Source: Flavobacteriales bacterium
GTDB taxonomy: Bacteria; Bacteroidota; Bacteroidia; Flavobacteriales_D; Parvicellaceae
Direction: 5' to 3'
DNA length: 42,106 nt
NCBI GenBank assembly: GCA_020631555.1
Contig: JAHDGY010000017.1
Coordinates: 1-42,106 of the forward strand
Shown here: positions 8,623-17,260 of the stretch, piece by piece
Position numbering within the stretch: position 1 is the stretch's first letter
Layout of the letters: the number at the start of each line of letters is the position of its first letter
Position numbers and translations under genes: made by a program
Notes under the pieces: model-generated
Seen by the model: the letters and a program-made list of their open reading frames with translations, nothing else
What the model was told of the DNA's origin: nothing
The model's database searches: none

Positions 8623-9375
8623 ATGACAACAATCAATGTAATTGGACATAACACTGTGCGCCTTGATTCGGTGGACAGCACAAACAACTATGCTGCCAAG
8701 CAAATTAACCAGACATTTGTTCCTGAAGGGACTGTAATTCTGGCAGACAATCAGACAGCCGGTAAAGGCCAACCCGGCAATTCTTGGCATAGTATACCGG
8801 GAAAAAACTTAACTTTCTCTCTAATCCTAAGGCCAACTTTTCTACTTGCTAATGATCAATTTTTGATAAGCATGGCAGTTTCTATTGGGATTCGGGAGGG
8901 AATCTATGCCGAACTTGGGATTTGGATTGATATTAAATGGCCAAATGATCTTTTCCACAACAACAAAAAAATTGGTGGAATTCTAATTGAAAATCAAATT
9001 TCAGGAAAGTCCATTTCTTCTTCAATCGTCGGAATCGGTTTAAATGTAAATCAACGCAATTTACCAGTTACAAACAATGCCAATTCGCTAGCAAATATTT
9101 GTGGCGAAGAACTGGATCTAGAGCAAATTTTAGATTCCATCTTATCTAAAATCAACGCCTACTATCTCCAACTAGTTGGTGGCGGCAGAATGAGCGTCAA
9201 GACCAGATATTTGCAATCCCTTCTACTTTATAAGCAAATCGGTTGGTATCGGAAGGGAGATAAGTCTTTTGCTGGATCAATTGTAGATGTATCCGACAAC
9301 GGTCAGTTAGTAATCAAGTTAGAAAGCGGAGAACTGACCAAATTTAACTTTCAGGAAATCAAATTTCTACTTTAA
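8623..9375 (+). CDS. birA: Biotin--[acetyl-CoA-carboxylase] ligase
   Basis: About 250 residues. It attaches biotin to carboxylases such as the AccB subunit, feeding the fatty-acid pathway also represented by acpP and fabF here. Visible motifs: SVDSTNNYA near the start, the biotinyl-AMP loop as AGKGQPGNSWHS (the usual GRGRxGxxW varied to GKGQPGNSW), IKWPNDLF and KIGGILIE. The N-terminal DNA-binding domain of E. coli BirA is absent, so this is the ligase-only class. The frame extends upstream to a TTG at 8596; the ATG at 8623 (MTTINVIGHN) is the better start. The 3' end overlaps the convergent START-like gene by 17 bases. Confidence 0.93.
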   Translation: MTTINVIGHNTVRLDSVDSTNNYAAKQINQTFVPEGTVILADNQTAGKGQPGNSWHSIPGKNLTFSLILRPTFLLANDQFLISMAVSIGIREGIYAELGIWIDIKWPNDLFHNNKKIGGILIENQISGKSISSSIVGIGLNVNQRNLPVTNNANSLANICGEELDLEQILDSILSKINAYYLQLVGGGRMSVKTRYLQSLLLYKQIGWYRKGDKSFAGSIVDVSDNGQLVIKLESGELTKFNFQEIKFLL

Positions 9376-9760
9376 GCATGCGGTCGGCCATATAATTGAA
9401 GAGGTTCTTCAACGGCTTTTCTACCATCATCTTTAAAAACGGATTAACATCAGCATTACAAATCAATTGAGCAATCGTTTGACTAGTCTCATCTTTCAGC
9501 CCAACGTCCAAGGTAAATTTTACCGGAGAACCTGATCCACTTGTCAATTTCAATACTGTAAATTCCTCCCCACCACTTAAATGCAATTCAATCTTGTAAG
9601 TTTGTTGAATTTTAAAGCTACAGTAACTTTCTTCTGCCGACCATTCTGAAACAGAATCACGAGGTAAGAGCAACTCATAGTTTCTTAAATCGGAAAGGAA
9701 AGTATAAACTTTCTCTGGCGAAGCGTTTATAGTTACTACCTCACTTTTTATTGTGGTCAT
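9359..9760 (-). CDS. SRPBCC/START-like family protein
   Basis: 133 residues. The N-terminus TIKSEVVTINASPEKVYTFLSDLRNYELLLP is typical of SRPBCC (START/polyketide cyclase) ligand-binding folds, and the rest alternates beta-strand-like segments before a C-terminal helix (FNYMADRML). The specific ligand is unknown. The ATG overlaps the end of pyrE by 4 bases (ATGA), so it is cotranscribed and probably translationally coupled with pyrE. In related genomes this gene commonly sits between pyrE and birA, as here; that is recollection, not something shown by the sequence. Confidence 0.85.
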   Translation of the reverse strand: MTTIKSEVVTINASPEKVYTFLSDLRNYELLLPRDSVSEWSAEESYCSFKIQQTYKIELHLSGGEEFTVLKLTSGSGSPVKFTLDVGLKDETSQTIAQLICNADVNPFLKMMVEKPLKNLFNYMADRMLKVEI

Positions 9761-10410
9761 TGGCTACCATTGTTTTTCCAACCTGAGGGATTCAACCGCC
9801 ATTTCAACAATGAACCAAGGTCCCCATTGGTTATATAGTTTTCCTGCAAAGCTCTTTCTACAAGTATTTCATAGTCAGCTAAAGTAACCAAATCGCAATC
9901 GGCTTTGGCAAAATTATCAACTGCCAATTCAAACCCGTATGAGAAAATGGCCGCCATACCTAACACATTAGCTCCAGCATTTTTTAACGCTTCAACTGCA
10001 TCCAAGCTACTTCCACCAGTTGAAACCAAGTCTTCAATTACTACTATGTTCTGCTTGCTATCAAAATCTCCTTCGATCTGATTGTTTAAACCATGCTTCT
10101 TCTGAGAAGAACGAACGTATATGAAACGAGCATCTAATTCTTGAGCCACCAAAACTCCATGCGCTATTCCTCCTGTCGCCACACCTGCAATTGCTTCAGG
10201 TTTTCCATACTTCTCCAAAATCGCCTCGCACAATTTTTGCCGAACAAAAGTCCTTATTCTTGGATAAGAAAGAATAATTCTGTTGTCACAATAAATTGGA
10301 GATTTCCAACCAGAAGCCCACGTATATTCATTCGAAGGATCAAGTTTAACAGCTTTGATTTGAAGAAGAAATTCCGCTACTTTTAGCGCCGAATCTTTAT
10401 CGTGTATCAT
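9757..10410 (-). CDS. pyrE: Orotate phosphoribosyltransferase
   Basis: 217 residues from the ATG at 10410. It transfers phosphoribose from PRPP to orotate to form OMP in pyrimidine synthesis. The N-terminal half has KSPIYCDNR and the orotate-binding region. The PRPP-binding signature appears as NIVVIEDLVSTGGSSLDAVEAL. The open frame extends further upstream to 10491, but the added residues are unlike the family and lie inside the coding region of the divergent NUDIX gene. The ATG at 10410 gives the usual family length and follows a near-canonical promoter. Its start codon overlaps that of the NUDIX gene in the palindrome CATG. Confidence 0.94.
   Translation of the reverse strand: MIHDKDSALKVAEFLLQIKAVKLDPSNEYTWASGWKSPIYCDNRIILSYPRIRTFVRQKLCEAILEKYGKPEAIAGVATGGIAHGVLVAQELDARFIYVRSSQKKHGLNNQIEGDFDSKQNIVVIEDLVSTGGSSLDAVEALKNAGANVLGMAAIFSYGFELAVDNFAKADCDLVTLADYEILVERALQENYITNGDLGSLLKWRLNPSGWKNNGSQ
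10354..10386 (+). promoter_or_regulatory. Probable NUDIX promoter inside pyrE
   Basis: TTTG (10354-10357), 21 bases, then TACTTTTA (10379-10386), one mismatch from TAnnTTTG. It ends 22 bases before the NUDIX ATG. It lies wholly within the first codons of pyrE on the opposite strand. Confidence 0.45.
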
Positions 10411-11041
10411 GCCACAAATGTATAAAGTTTTTATCCAGGACAAACCGGTTTTTTTTGCACCGTCGGAGAACTTACTGTTAAAAAAAAACATTGCTACATT
10501 AGAGCCTTATTCACAAGAATCTGTGAGTGACTACATAGCTAAAATAACCGTTTCAAATTTTGAACCCAAATGCTTTTTTGGTGGTTTTGAAGAGAAATTA
10601 GAAACCCACCCATTTTTCGAATCTCACAATTATATCAAAGCCGCAGGTGGAATTGTACTTTCGAACAATTGCAATGCACTTGTTATGCAACGTCTCGGAA
10701 AATGGGATTTACCTAAGGGGAAAATTGAAGAAAACGAAACGGTGGAGGAAGCAGCTGTTAGAGAGGTTGAAGAAGAATGTGGCTTATCAGGAATTCAGAT
10801 CATTAATTTGCTTACTACTACCTTCCATTGTTATGAGGCATTTGGCAAAAAATGGCTTAAAGAAACGACATGGTTTGTTATGGAAAATTTGGGAGAATCA
10901 ACGCTCACTCCTCAAAAAGAAGAGGGAATTACCGAGGTGAAATGGATTGGTGTCGGGCAATTACAGGCAACTTTAAAGGATAGTTACAATTCAATTAAAG
11001 ATGTAGTGGCAGAATTTAACGCCCAGCAAATTCAAGAATAG
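10409..11041 (+). CDS. NUDIX hydrolase
   Basis: 210 residues. A Nudix box is clear near residues 107-129 (GKIEENETVEEAAVREVEEECGL), matching GX5EX7REUXEEXGU, with the catalytic Glu residues that bind Mg. NUDIX enzymes hydrolyse nucleoside diphosphates linked to other moieties; the substrate here cannot be named. The first ~75 residues form an N-terminal domain (MYKVFIQDKPVFF) that I do not assign to a catalytic function. Start may be the ATG at 10409 or the one at 10418. The last 26 bases overlap the convergent dxs gene. Confidence 0.9.
   Translation: MPQMYKVFIQDKPVFFAPSENLLLKKNIATLEPYSQESVSDYIAKITVSNFEPKCFFGGFEEKLETHPFFESHNYIKAAGGIVLSNNCNALVMQRLGKWDLPKGKIEENETVEEAAVREVEEECGLSGIQIINLLTTTFHCYEAFGKKWLKETTWFVMENLGESTLTPQKEEGITEVKWIGVGQLQATLKDSYNSIKDVVAEFNAQQIQE
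10415..10444 (-). promoter_or_regulatory. Promoter of pyrE, inside the NUDIX gene
   Basis: On the minus strand TTTG (10444-10441), an 18-base spacer and TACATTTG (10422-10415) match the Bacteroidota consensus. The -7 element ends only 4 bases before the pyrE ATG, so the transcript would be nearly leaderless. Confidence 0.65.
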
Positions 11042-12776
11042 AGCCCATAATGCTGGCGTCATCCAATCCACACCATTCCAGTTGTTCTTCAGGTGTGCCG
11101 TGGCTTATAAATTCATCTTGAACTCCTAAGATCTTCACCCTTCCTGAATAATCAATTTCGGCTAAATATTCTAATACCGAACTGCCAAAGCCTCCGGCAA
11201 CACAACCTTCTTCAATACACATGATTCCTTCAAATTGATTTGCAATATTCTCAATTCTAGTTTTGTGCATCGGTTTGACAAACCTAACGTTCACATGCTC
11301 GATTGACAACCGGTTGCCGAGAGACTCTATTACCCTTTCTACGGCAACACCAATGTGGCCAACCGACAAAATTGCAAAATCTTCTCCTGCTCTTAACAAA
11401 TTGGACTTACCAAGAGGAACTGATTCAAACTCTTCTCGCCAATTATCCAAGTGGCCATAACCTCGTGGGTATCGAATCACCATCGGGTGATGGTAATCTA
11501 AAGCCGAAAACAGCAAATTCCGCAAGTCTTTTTCATTTAATGGTGCCGCTATAATCAAATTTGGAATTGGTCTTAAAAAGGCCATATCAAATAAACCTTG
11601 ATGCGTCGCACCATCAGCCCCCACAAATCCAGCTCTGTCCAAACAAAATATAACTGGCAATTTTTGAATCGCGACATCATGGATTATTTGATCGTAAGCA
11701 CGTTGAGAAAATGTTGAATACAAATTACAGAATACCATCTTACCCATTGTGGCTAAACCAGCTGAAAAAGTAACAGCATGTTGCTCCGCAATTCCAACGT
11801 CAAAAAACCTATCAGGAAATTCGTCTTTCAAAAAGTTTAGCGAAGATCCAGTAGCCATGGCCGGGGTTACTCCCACTACTCTATCATCTAATGCTGCCAA
11901 TTCGACCAAAGTCAAACCAAAAACATCCTGGAATTTTGATCGCTTATTAGGACTATCACTCACTGTTATATCACCAGTTTTTGGCTCGAATTTTCCCGGC
12001 GCGTGCCAGTAAGTAGTATTCCCAACCTCAGCTGGTTCATACCCCTTACCTTTTACCGTTTTACAATGAAGTACCCGCACTCCTCCAGAATCCTTTAAGT
12101 ACTTTAAACTTTGGACTAACGAAGGAAAATCATGGCCATCAACAGGTCCATGGTATTGAATATTTAATGCCCGAAAAAAAACTTCATAATCGCCTTCATT
12201 CAAAGAACCAACATTATCGTCAATAGACATTCCATTATCATTGAGCACGATTATCAAATTTGCTTTGGTGGTTCCAGCATGGTTCAGTGCCTCAAACGCC
12301 ATTCCTCCAGTAATTGCACCATCTCCAATAACTGCTACGCTTACCACACCTTGTTTATCCCACACTGAGGCAATTGCCATTCCTAGGGCAGCACTAATTG
12401 ATGTCGAACTATGGCCAGTACCAAAACTATCAAACTGACTTTCTTTTCGGCTTGGAAAACCACTTGCACCTGAACTTTTTCGCAAGCGTACCATTTGATT
12501 ATACCTAGAAGTTAGCAACTTGTGCGCATAACATTGATGGCCCACATCCCAAATCAACTTATCCACAGGAAAATCCAAAACATAGTGCAACGCAACAGTT
12601 AACTCAACTGCACCAAGGCTTGCTCCCAAATGCCCCCCGTTACACGCAACTATTTCAACAATTGTTTGCCGCAATGCGTCAATAAGACCAATCAATTCCT
12701 CCTCATTCAATCCTTTGAGATCAGAATAAGAAAATTTTCCCAAGTCCACTTTATATTCGGATGCTTTTAGGTTCAC
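11016..12776 (-). CDS. dxs: 1-deoxy-D-xylulose-5-phosphate synthase
   Basis: 586 residues. A thiamine-diphosphate enzyme that condenses pyruvate and glyceraldehyde 3-phosphate in the first step of the MEP isoprenoid pathway. Motifs: WDVGHQCYAHKLLT, GTGHSSTSIS, the ThDP/Mg motif GDGAITGGMAFEALN with LNDNGMSID, the transketolase central domain with GIAEQHAVTFSAGLA, and DRAGFVGADGATHQG. It is at the short end of the family range. It appears to start at a GTG (12776), as no in-frame ATG occurs before conserved sequence. A small inverted repeat (CTGCAA AA TTGCAG, 12778-12791) lies directly upstream. Its 3' end overlaps the NUDIX gene tail to tail. Confidence 0.96.
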   Translation of the reverse strand: MNLKASEYKVDLGKFSYSDLKGLNEEELIGLIDALRQTIVEIVACNGGHLGASLGAVELTVALHYVLDFPVDKLIWDVGHQCYAHKLLTSRYNQMVRLRKSSGASGFPSRKESQFDSFGTGHSSTSISAALGMAIASVWDKQGVVSVAVIGDGAITGGMAFEALNHAGTTKANLIIVLNDNGMSIDDNVGSLNEGDYEVFFRALNIQYHGPVDGHDFPSLVQSLKYLKDSGGVRVLHCKTVKGKGYEPAEVGNTTYWHAPGKFEPKTGDITVSDSPNKRSKFQDVFGLTLVELAALDDRVVGVTPAMATGSSLNFLKDEFPDRFFDVGIAEQHAVTFSAGLATMGKMVFCNLYSTFSQRAYDQIIHDVAIQKLPVIFCLDRAGFVGADGATHQGLFDMAFLRPIPNLIIAAPLNEKDLRNLLFSALDYHHPMVIRYPRGYGHLDNWREEFESVPLGKSNLLRAGEDFAILSVGHIGVAVERVIESLGNRLSIEHVNVRFVKPMHKTRIENIANQFEGIMCIEEGCVAGGFGSSVLEYLAEIDYSGRVKILGVQDEFISHGTPEEQLEWCGLDDASIMGSILEFAGR

Positions 12777-12897
12777 CCTGCAAAATTGCAGAATTATTAC
12801 AACAAAATCAGGAAATCGCGAATCAGAACTCCATGAGATGGCTCCGAATTTACTTTAAGCAAGAATTCAGGAACACTACTATTCTGTTTCTGTCTCT

Positions 12898-13632
12898 CTA
12901 AACCGACAACTTGTGCGTAGGAAACAAGATTTTAGACGCTTTTTTGGACGCTAACTTTTCTGCCTCTTTCTTTGAAGAGCCCTCGGCTGTAGCAATGGTT
13001 TTGCCATCCACAAGCAAAGCCATACGATACTTCATTCGAGTTCCTAGATTTTTTTCCTCTAGTAACTCAAAGGCAATTTCCTTTCGTTCCCTTTGCCCCC
13101 AGATGTACAGTTTACTCTTGAAATCGGTATCTGAATTTACCAATTCATCTAAATCAATAAGTACAGCAATTATTTTATCAATAACTAGCCTTTTGGTGTA
13201 CTTATAACCTTTATCTATATATATGGCTCCAACAAGCGCTTCTAGCACATTACCTTCAAGCGATTTATAATTTGATCTACTCTGGTGGTACCGGATAAAT
13301 GGTTTTAAATCTAATTGCGCCGATAAATTATTTAAACTATCTCTAGAAACAATCTTAGCTTTCAACTTTGTTAGAAAACCCTCGTCCCGATCCGGAAAGC
13401 GTTCAAATAAATAACCTGCAACAACCAAATCTAAAACAGTGTCTCCCAGAAATTCCAATCTTTCATTAGAGCTTTCCCCTTTCTTCGTTACAGATTTGTG
13501 CCTGAATGCTTCTTCATACAAATCGGCTCTCTTGGTTGTCAGCCCCGTAATTTTTTTCAAGTGAAGTATTAGTTCTCCACAGACCGGTTGTTTCTTTTTG
13601 AAAAGTCTAAATAAACCCGAAATTAAAACCAC
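12898..13632 (-). CDS. rnc: Ribonuclease III
   Basis: 244 residues. It cleaves double-stranded RNA during rRNA and mRNA processing. The RNase III signature NERLEFLGDTVLD lies at residues ~57-69, and a second acidic motif EGNVLEALVGAIYIDKGY follows. A dsRNA-binding domain occupies residues ~165-240 (AEGSSKKEAEKLASKKASKIL). The N-terminus is somewhat basic. The likely start is a GTG at 13632. It lies downstream of acpP-fabF in the usual Bacteroidota order, but 327 bases separate it from fabF, so it may have its own promoter. Confidence 0.95.
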   Translation of the reverse strand: MVLISGLFRLFKKKQPVCGELILHLKKITGLTTKRADLYEEAFRHKSVTKKGESSNERLEFLGDTVLDLVVAGYLFERFPDRDEGFLTKLKAKIVSRDSLNNLSAQLDLKPFIRYHQSRSNYKSLEGNVLEALVGAIYIDKGYKYTKRLVIDKIIAVLIDLDELVNSDTDFKSKLYIWGQRERKEIAFELLEEKNLGTRMKYRMALLVDGKTIATAEGSSKKEAEKLASKKASKILFPTHKLSV

Positions 13633-13959
13633 TTGTATTTAATTAATTGTCGAATAATTCCGCCAATACACATTAAAAACAACCATTCGGGTTTAGGAAT
13701 CACAGATTCTATAACCCCAAAAAAGGTAGTAAATCACACCTTAAATTAATTATGTTCATATGTTGACCAACAGATTCAATCATTCATCCAAATGCTGAAT
13801 ATAATATTAAACAGCTATTTACAAATCTCTAGTCCTAGATCAACTTAAGTGTATTAACACCCTCCACTAGTCAACTTCATTGAATCTATCAAATTCCTGA
13901 GTACGCTTTCCCCGACCAAACACGGTACAACTTCTACAAGGAAATAAACGGATCTTGAC
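13633..13959. other. Gap between fabF and rnc
   Basis: 327 AT-rich bases with no open frame of note on either strand and no clear hairpin followed by a T-run. A promoter for rnc or a long untranslated region could lie here. I see no exact TAnnTTTG on the minus strand. Confidence 0.5.
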
Positions 13960-15213
13960 TTATCCAACGTACTTTTTAACAATAACAGAGGTATTGTGCC
14001 CCCCAAATCCAAAAGTGTTGCTCAAAGCCGCACGGACAGTTCTTTTTTCCGCTTTATTAAAAGTAAGGTTAAGTTTTGGGTCAATTTCCGGATCACTTTC
14101 CGAATGATTTATAGTCGGTGGTACGATGTCCTCCTGCACCGACTTAACGCAAGCAATTGCTTCAATAGCTCCAGCTGCACCAAGCAAATGTCCGGTCATG
14201 GACTTTGTGGAACTAATGTTTAGATTATATGCATGCTCTCCAAAAACCTCCAATATTGCCTTAATTTCAGCAATATCTCCCAACGGAGTTGATGTTCCGT
14301 GAACATTCACATAATCGATATCTTCAGGCTGCATTCCTGCATCCTCTATTGCCAATTTCATAACATTGGTTGCACCAAGGCCTTCTGGATGAGGTGCTGT
14401 CATGTGATAAGCATCTGCTGTCAAAGCAGATCCAACTACTTCTGCGTAAATTTTGGCCCCACGTGCTTTGGCATGTTCCAACTCTTCCAGAACCAAACAA
14501 CCAGCCCCTTCTCCAAGAACAAAACCGTCTCGTGTTTTGTCGAAAGGCCTTGAAGCACGTGCAGCATTTTCATTGTTTGTAGACAAAGCCTTGAGTGCAT
14601 TAAATCCGCCAACACCAGATTCATTCACCGCAGCTTCAGATCCACCTGTTACAATCGCATCCGCTTTACCCAACCTAATGTAGGTAAACGCATCAATCAT
14701 AGCGTTAGTAGAGGAGGCACAAGCCGACACAGTAACGAAGTTTGGCCCTCGATACCCGTGTTTAATGGAAATGTGCCCCGCAGCAATGTCTACAATCATC
14801 TTAGGAATGAAGAACGGGTTAAATCTAGGAGTACCATCACCTTCAATGAAGGCTTGACATTCATCTTGAAATGTTTTAAGACCACCTATACCTGATCCCC
14901 AAATCACGCCAATGCGATCTTTGCTAATTCGGTCTTCATTCAAATTCGCATCCTCAACAGCCTGATCCGTAGCGATCATGGCATATTGAGTAAAAGGATC
15001 CATTTTCCTTGCCTCTTTTCTATCGAAATAATCCATCGGATCAAACCCTTTCACCTCACAAGCAAATTGGGTTTTAAACTTAGATGCATCAAAGCGTGTT
15101 ATCGGAGCTGAACCACTTTCGCCATTAATTAATCCGTTCCAATAATCATCCAGATTATTACCCAAGGGCGTAAGCACCCCAAGTCCAGTAATTACTACTC
15201 GTTTAAACTCCAT
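13960..15213 (-). CDS. fabF: Beta-ketoacyl-ACP synthase II
   Basis: 417 residues, the usual family size. It elongates acyl-ACP chains by decarboxylative condensation with malonyl-ACP. The nucleophilic Cys is in VSACASSTNAM near residue 163, and the two catalytic His are in VNVHGTSTPLGD (near 303) and KSMTGHLLGAAGA (near 340). C-terminal SNTFGFGGHN is also characteristic. The N-terminus VVITGLGVLTPLG confirms the ATG at 15213. It follows acpP by 46 bases and so acts on the product of its own operon partner. Confidence 0.97.
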   Translation of the reverse strand: MEFKRVVITGLGVLTPLGNNLDDYWNGLINGESGSAPITRFDASKFKTQFACEVKGFDPMDYFDRKEARKMDPFTQYAMIATDQAVEDANLNEDRISKDRIGVIWGSGIGGLKTFQDECQAFIEGDGTPRFNPFFIPKMIVDIAAGHISIKHGYRGPNFVTVSACASSTNAMIDAFTYIRLGKADAIVTGGSEAAVNESGVGGFNALKALSTNNENAARASRPFDKTRDGFVLGEGAGCLVLEELEHAKARGAKIYAEVVGSALTADAYHMTAPHPEGLGATNVMKLAIEDAGMQPEDIDYVNVHGTSTPLGDIAEIKAILEVFGEHAYNLNISSTKSMTGHLLGAAGAIEAIACVKSVQEDIVPPTINHSESDPEIDPKLNLTFNKAEKRTVRAALSNTFGFGGHNTSVIVKKYVG

Positions 15214-15259
15214 TTACACAGCCCTGAAAAATTCCAAATAGATGGCACGGAAATTATCC

Positions 15260-15496
15260 CTATCCCTTATTCTCTTCGATATACTTTATTGCCTCTCCAA
15301 CGGTTTGGATGTTCTCCGCTTGATCGTCTGGAATAGCAATATTGAATTCTTTTTCGAACTCCATGATCAATTCCACTGTATCCAAAGAATCAGCACCTAA
15401 ATCATTTGTAAAGCTAGAGTCAACACTAACTTCTCCCTCATCAACTCCTAGCTTATCTACAATAATAGATACCACTCTTGTTTTAATGTCAGACAT
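15260..15496 (-). CDS. acpP: Acyl carrier protein
   Basis: 78 residues, acidic and helical. The Ser that carries 4'-phosphopantetheine lies in [16 protein letters not shown] near residue 37. It shuttles acyl intermediates for fatty-acid synthesis and donates to phospholipid synthesis. First gene of acpP-fabF on the minus strand. Confidence 0.97.
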   Translation of the reverse strand: MSDIKTRVVSIIVDKLGVDEGEVSVDSSFTNDLGADSLDTVELIMEFEKEFNIAIPDDQAENIQTVGEAIKYIEENKG

Positions 15497-15870
15497 TTTT
15501 TATCAGTTTAAATGGTTAATGCAGCTGCAAATAAAAAAACTTTTAATCTCACCAGCAAATAAAAAAATTACTCGAGGCATTTTTCTCTTGGGTTACAGAT
15601 CTTAGCCCTATATAAAAGTACAACCCCTATATACTCTGGGAAAAGTAAATTTTGAAAAGCCCCTTGGCACACACCTGATGGCGTCAATTTTCAGTAGCTG
15701 AGGACGTTGAGCTTTAAGTTACTGCATAGAACCTGGGACTCAATTTAAACCTCACAATCAAAACGGCAATAAAACATTCTACAATAGACAAATAAAGCCG
15801 ACAACCTGCTCACTGAGGGTAGTAAATGTTTCTATTTTTGCGCAATCATTTTTACGCTAAAAACTGCCAA
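15497..15870. other. Divergent regulatory region acpP / purN
   Basis: 374 bases between divergent genes. On the acpP side GCAAATAAAAAAA occurs twice, at 15527 and 15555; on the minus strand each reads TTTATTTG, one base from TAnnTTTG, so these could be tandem acpP promoter elements. On the purN side TATTTTTG lies at 15833-15840. No small ORF or strong hairpin seen. Confidence 0.5.
15833..15840 (+). promoter_or_regulatory. -7 element TATTTTTG for purN-marC
   Basis: Exact TAnnTTTG match ending 30 bases before the purN ATG at 15871. It lies inside the upstream extension of the open frame, arguing for the ATG at 15871. No good -33 TTG. Confidence 0.5.
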
Positions 15871-16455
15871 ATGATTAATATAGCAATATTTGCCTCTGGC
15901 TCCGGGTCAAACGCATTGAACGTAATACAATATTTTGCGCAACACGATTCGATTCAAGTGTCTAAAGTTATTTCTAATAACGCTGAGGCAGGTGCTTTAA
16001 TTCATGCAAAAAATGAGGGCATCGAAGCCATCTCGTTTACAAGGGAGGAATTCCAAGATCCCGATTCCACTTTTTCTAAATCTCTTAATACTATCGATTT
16101 TGTTGTTCTTGCTGGATTCTTGTGGCTGGTTCCTATTCATTTAATCAACAAATTTGAAGGAAAAATGCTGAACATTCATCCAGCTCTTTTGCCAAAATTC
16201 GGGGGCAAAGGCATGTACGGCAAGAACGTACACAATGCTGTGGCGCAACAAAATGAATCGGAAAGCGGTATAACCATTCATCTTGTTACTGAAAAATACG
16301 ATGAAGGAACAATTGTCGCCCAATTTAAGGCCCCTATTTCAGAGAACGACGGACCAAACGGTATCGAAAAAAAAGTTCGTGCGCTGGAAATTGAACACTT
16401 CCCATCCGTTATTCATAACTACATAGAAAAATGCATTACAACGAATTTAGTTTAG
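15871..16455 (+). CDS. purN: Phosphoribosylglycinamide formyltransferase
   Basis: 194 residues from the ATG at 15871 (MINIAIFASGSGSNAL). It transfers a formyl group from 10-formyl-THF to GAR in purine synthesis. The phosphate-binding loop ASGSGSN is at the N-terminus. NIHPALLPKFGGKGMYG holds the catalytic Asn and His, and TEKYDEGTIVAQ holds the catalytic Asp. The open frame extends 15 codons upstream, but those residues are atypical and cover a promoter element. The last 25 bases overlap marC in a different frame. Confidence 0.95.
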   Translation: MINIAIFASGSGSNALNVIQYFAQHDSIQVSKVISNNAEAGALIHAKNEGIEAISFTREEFQDPDSTFSKSLNTIDFVVLAGFLWLVPIHLINKFEGKMLNIHPALLPKFGGKGMYGKNVHNAVAQQNESESGITIHLVTEKYDEGTIVAQFKAPISENDGPNGIEKKVRALEIEHFPSVIHNYIEKCITTNLV

Positions 16456-17030
16456 AACAAGTTGGGGTTTGTGCAATGATTCTTTTTGCGGTAATTGATA
16501 TTCTTGGCAATATCCCAATTCTAATTAGTATCAAGCAAAAAAACGGAAGAATCCAACCTATTAAGGCATCATTGGTTGCACTTGGAATTATGGTTGCGTT
16601 TCTTTTTCTGGGGGAAAACATTCTTAGGGCAGTCAATATTAAGGTGGAGGAATTTGCCGTGGCAGGTTCATTTATACTATTCTTTCTTGCCATAGAGATG
16701 GTTCTGGGCATTACCCTATTCAAAGACGACAACAATGAAGAGGAAATGACGGCAGTCGTTTCTGTAGTTCCTGTGGCGTTTCCTATCCTGGCCGGAGCGG
16801 GAACAATGACTTCTTTGATCTCCCTTAAAGCCGAATTTGCCTCTATCAATATTCTTGCAGCAATTTTCGTCAATATAATACTGGTTTTTCTGGTACTTCA
16901 ATTTTTAGAAAACATTGAAAAATTGCTCGGAAAACCGAGAATTATGATTCTTAAAAAGGTATTTGGAATTATCCTTTTAGCAATTTCGGTCAAACTATTC
17001 AGTGCAAACATTCAAGAATTGTTTCACTAA
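16431..17030 (+). CDS. MarC family integral membrane protein
   Basis: 199 residues with six hydrophobic segments, typical of the MarC/YchE (UPF0056) family. Family-like stretches are ILFAVIDILGNIPI at residues ~17-30, VPVAFPILAGAGTMTSLI near 115-132 and the C-terminal helix KVFGIILLAISVKLF. The family was once linked to multiple antibiotic resistance, but that role is not supported and its transport substrate is unclear. It starts inside the 3' end of purN, so translation is probably coupled. Confidence 0.9.
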   Translation: MHYNEFSLEQVGVCAMILFAVIDILGNIPILISIKQKNGRIQPIKASLVALGIMVAFLFLGENILRAVNIKVEEFAVAGSFILFFLAIEMVLGITLFKDDNNEEEMTAVVSVVPVAFPILAGAGTMTSLISLKAEFASINILAAIFVNIILVFLVLQFLENIEKLLGKPRIMILKKVFGIILLAISVKLFSANIQELFH

Positions 17031-17260
17031 ACGCAGAAAAAGTATGTGCTGAGTTTAACCCGACAATAGCAGTTTTTTGAAAATACGCACTCTTCCTACA
17101 ACTATTATATAAGAACAACAAACTGCAAAACAAAACCATGCAGTTTAGAATACATACTTTTCAAACCAGTTATTCTAGAGAAAAAAGAACCGTACTTTGT
17201 GAATAATTCCAGTTTCTACTTCAATTTACCGAACAATGATTACCTACCTTAGCGTATTCA

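Noticed and set aside
12778-12791. CTGCAA-AA-TTGCAG as a riboswitch or attenuator for dxs
   Set aside because: A 6-bp stem with a 2-base loop abutting the start codon is too small; no thiamine-type (TPP) riboswitch features seen.
16436-16873. 145-residue minus-strand ORF
   Set aside because: Antisense shadow of marC, which has a membrane-protein pattern and an operon position.
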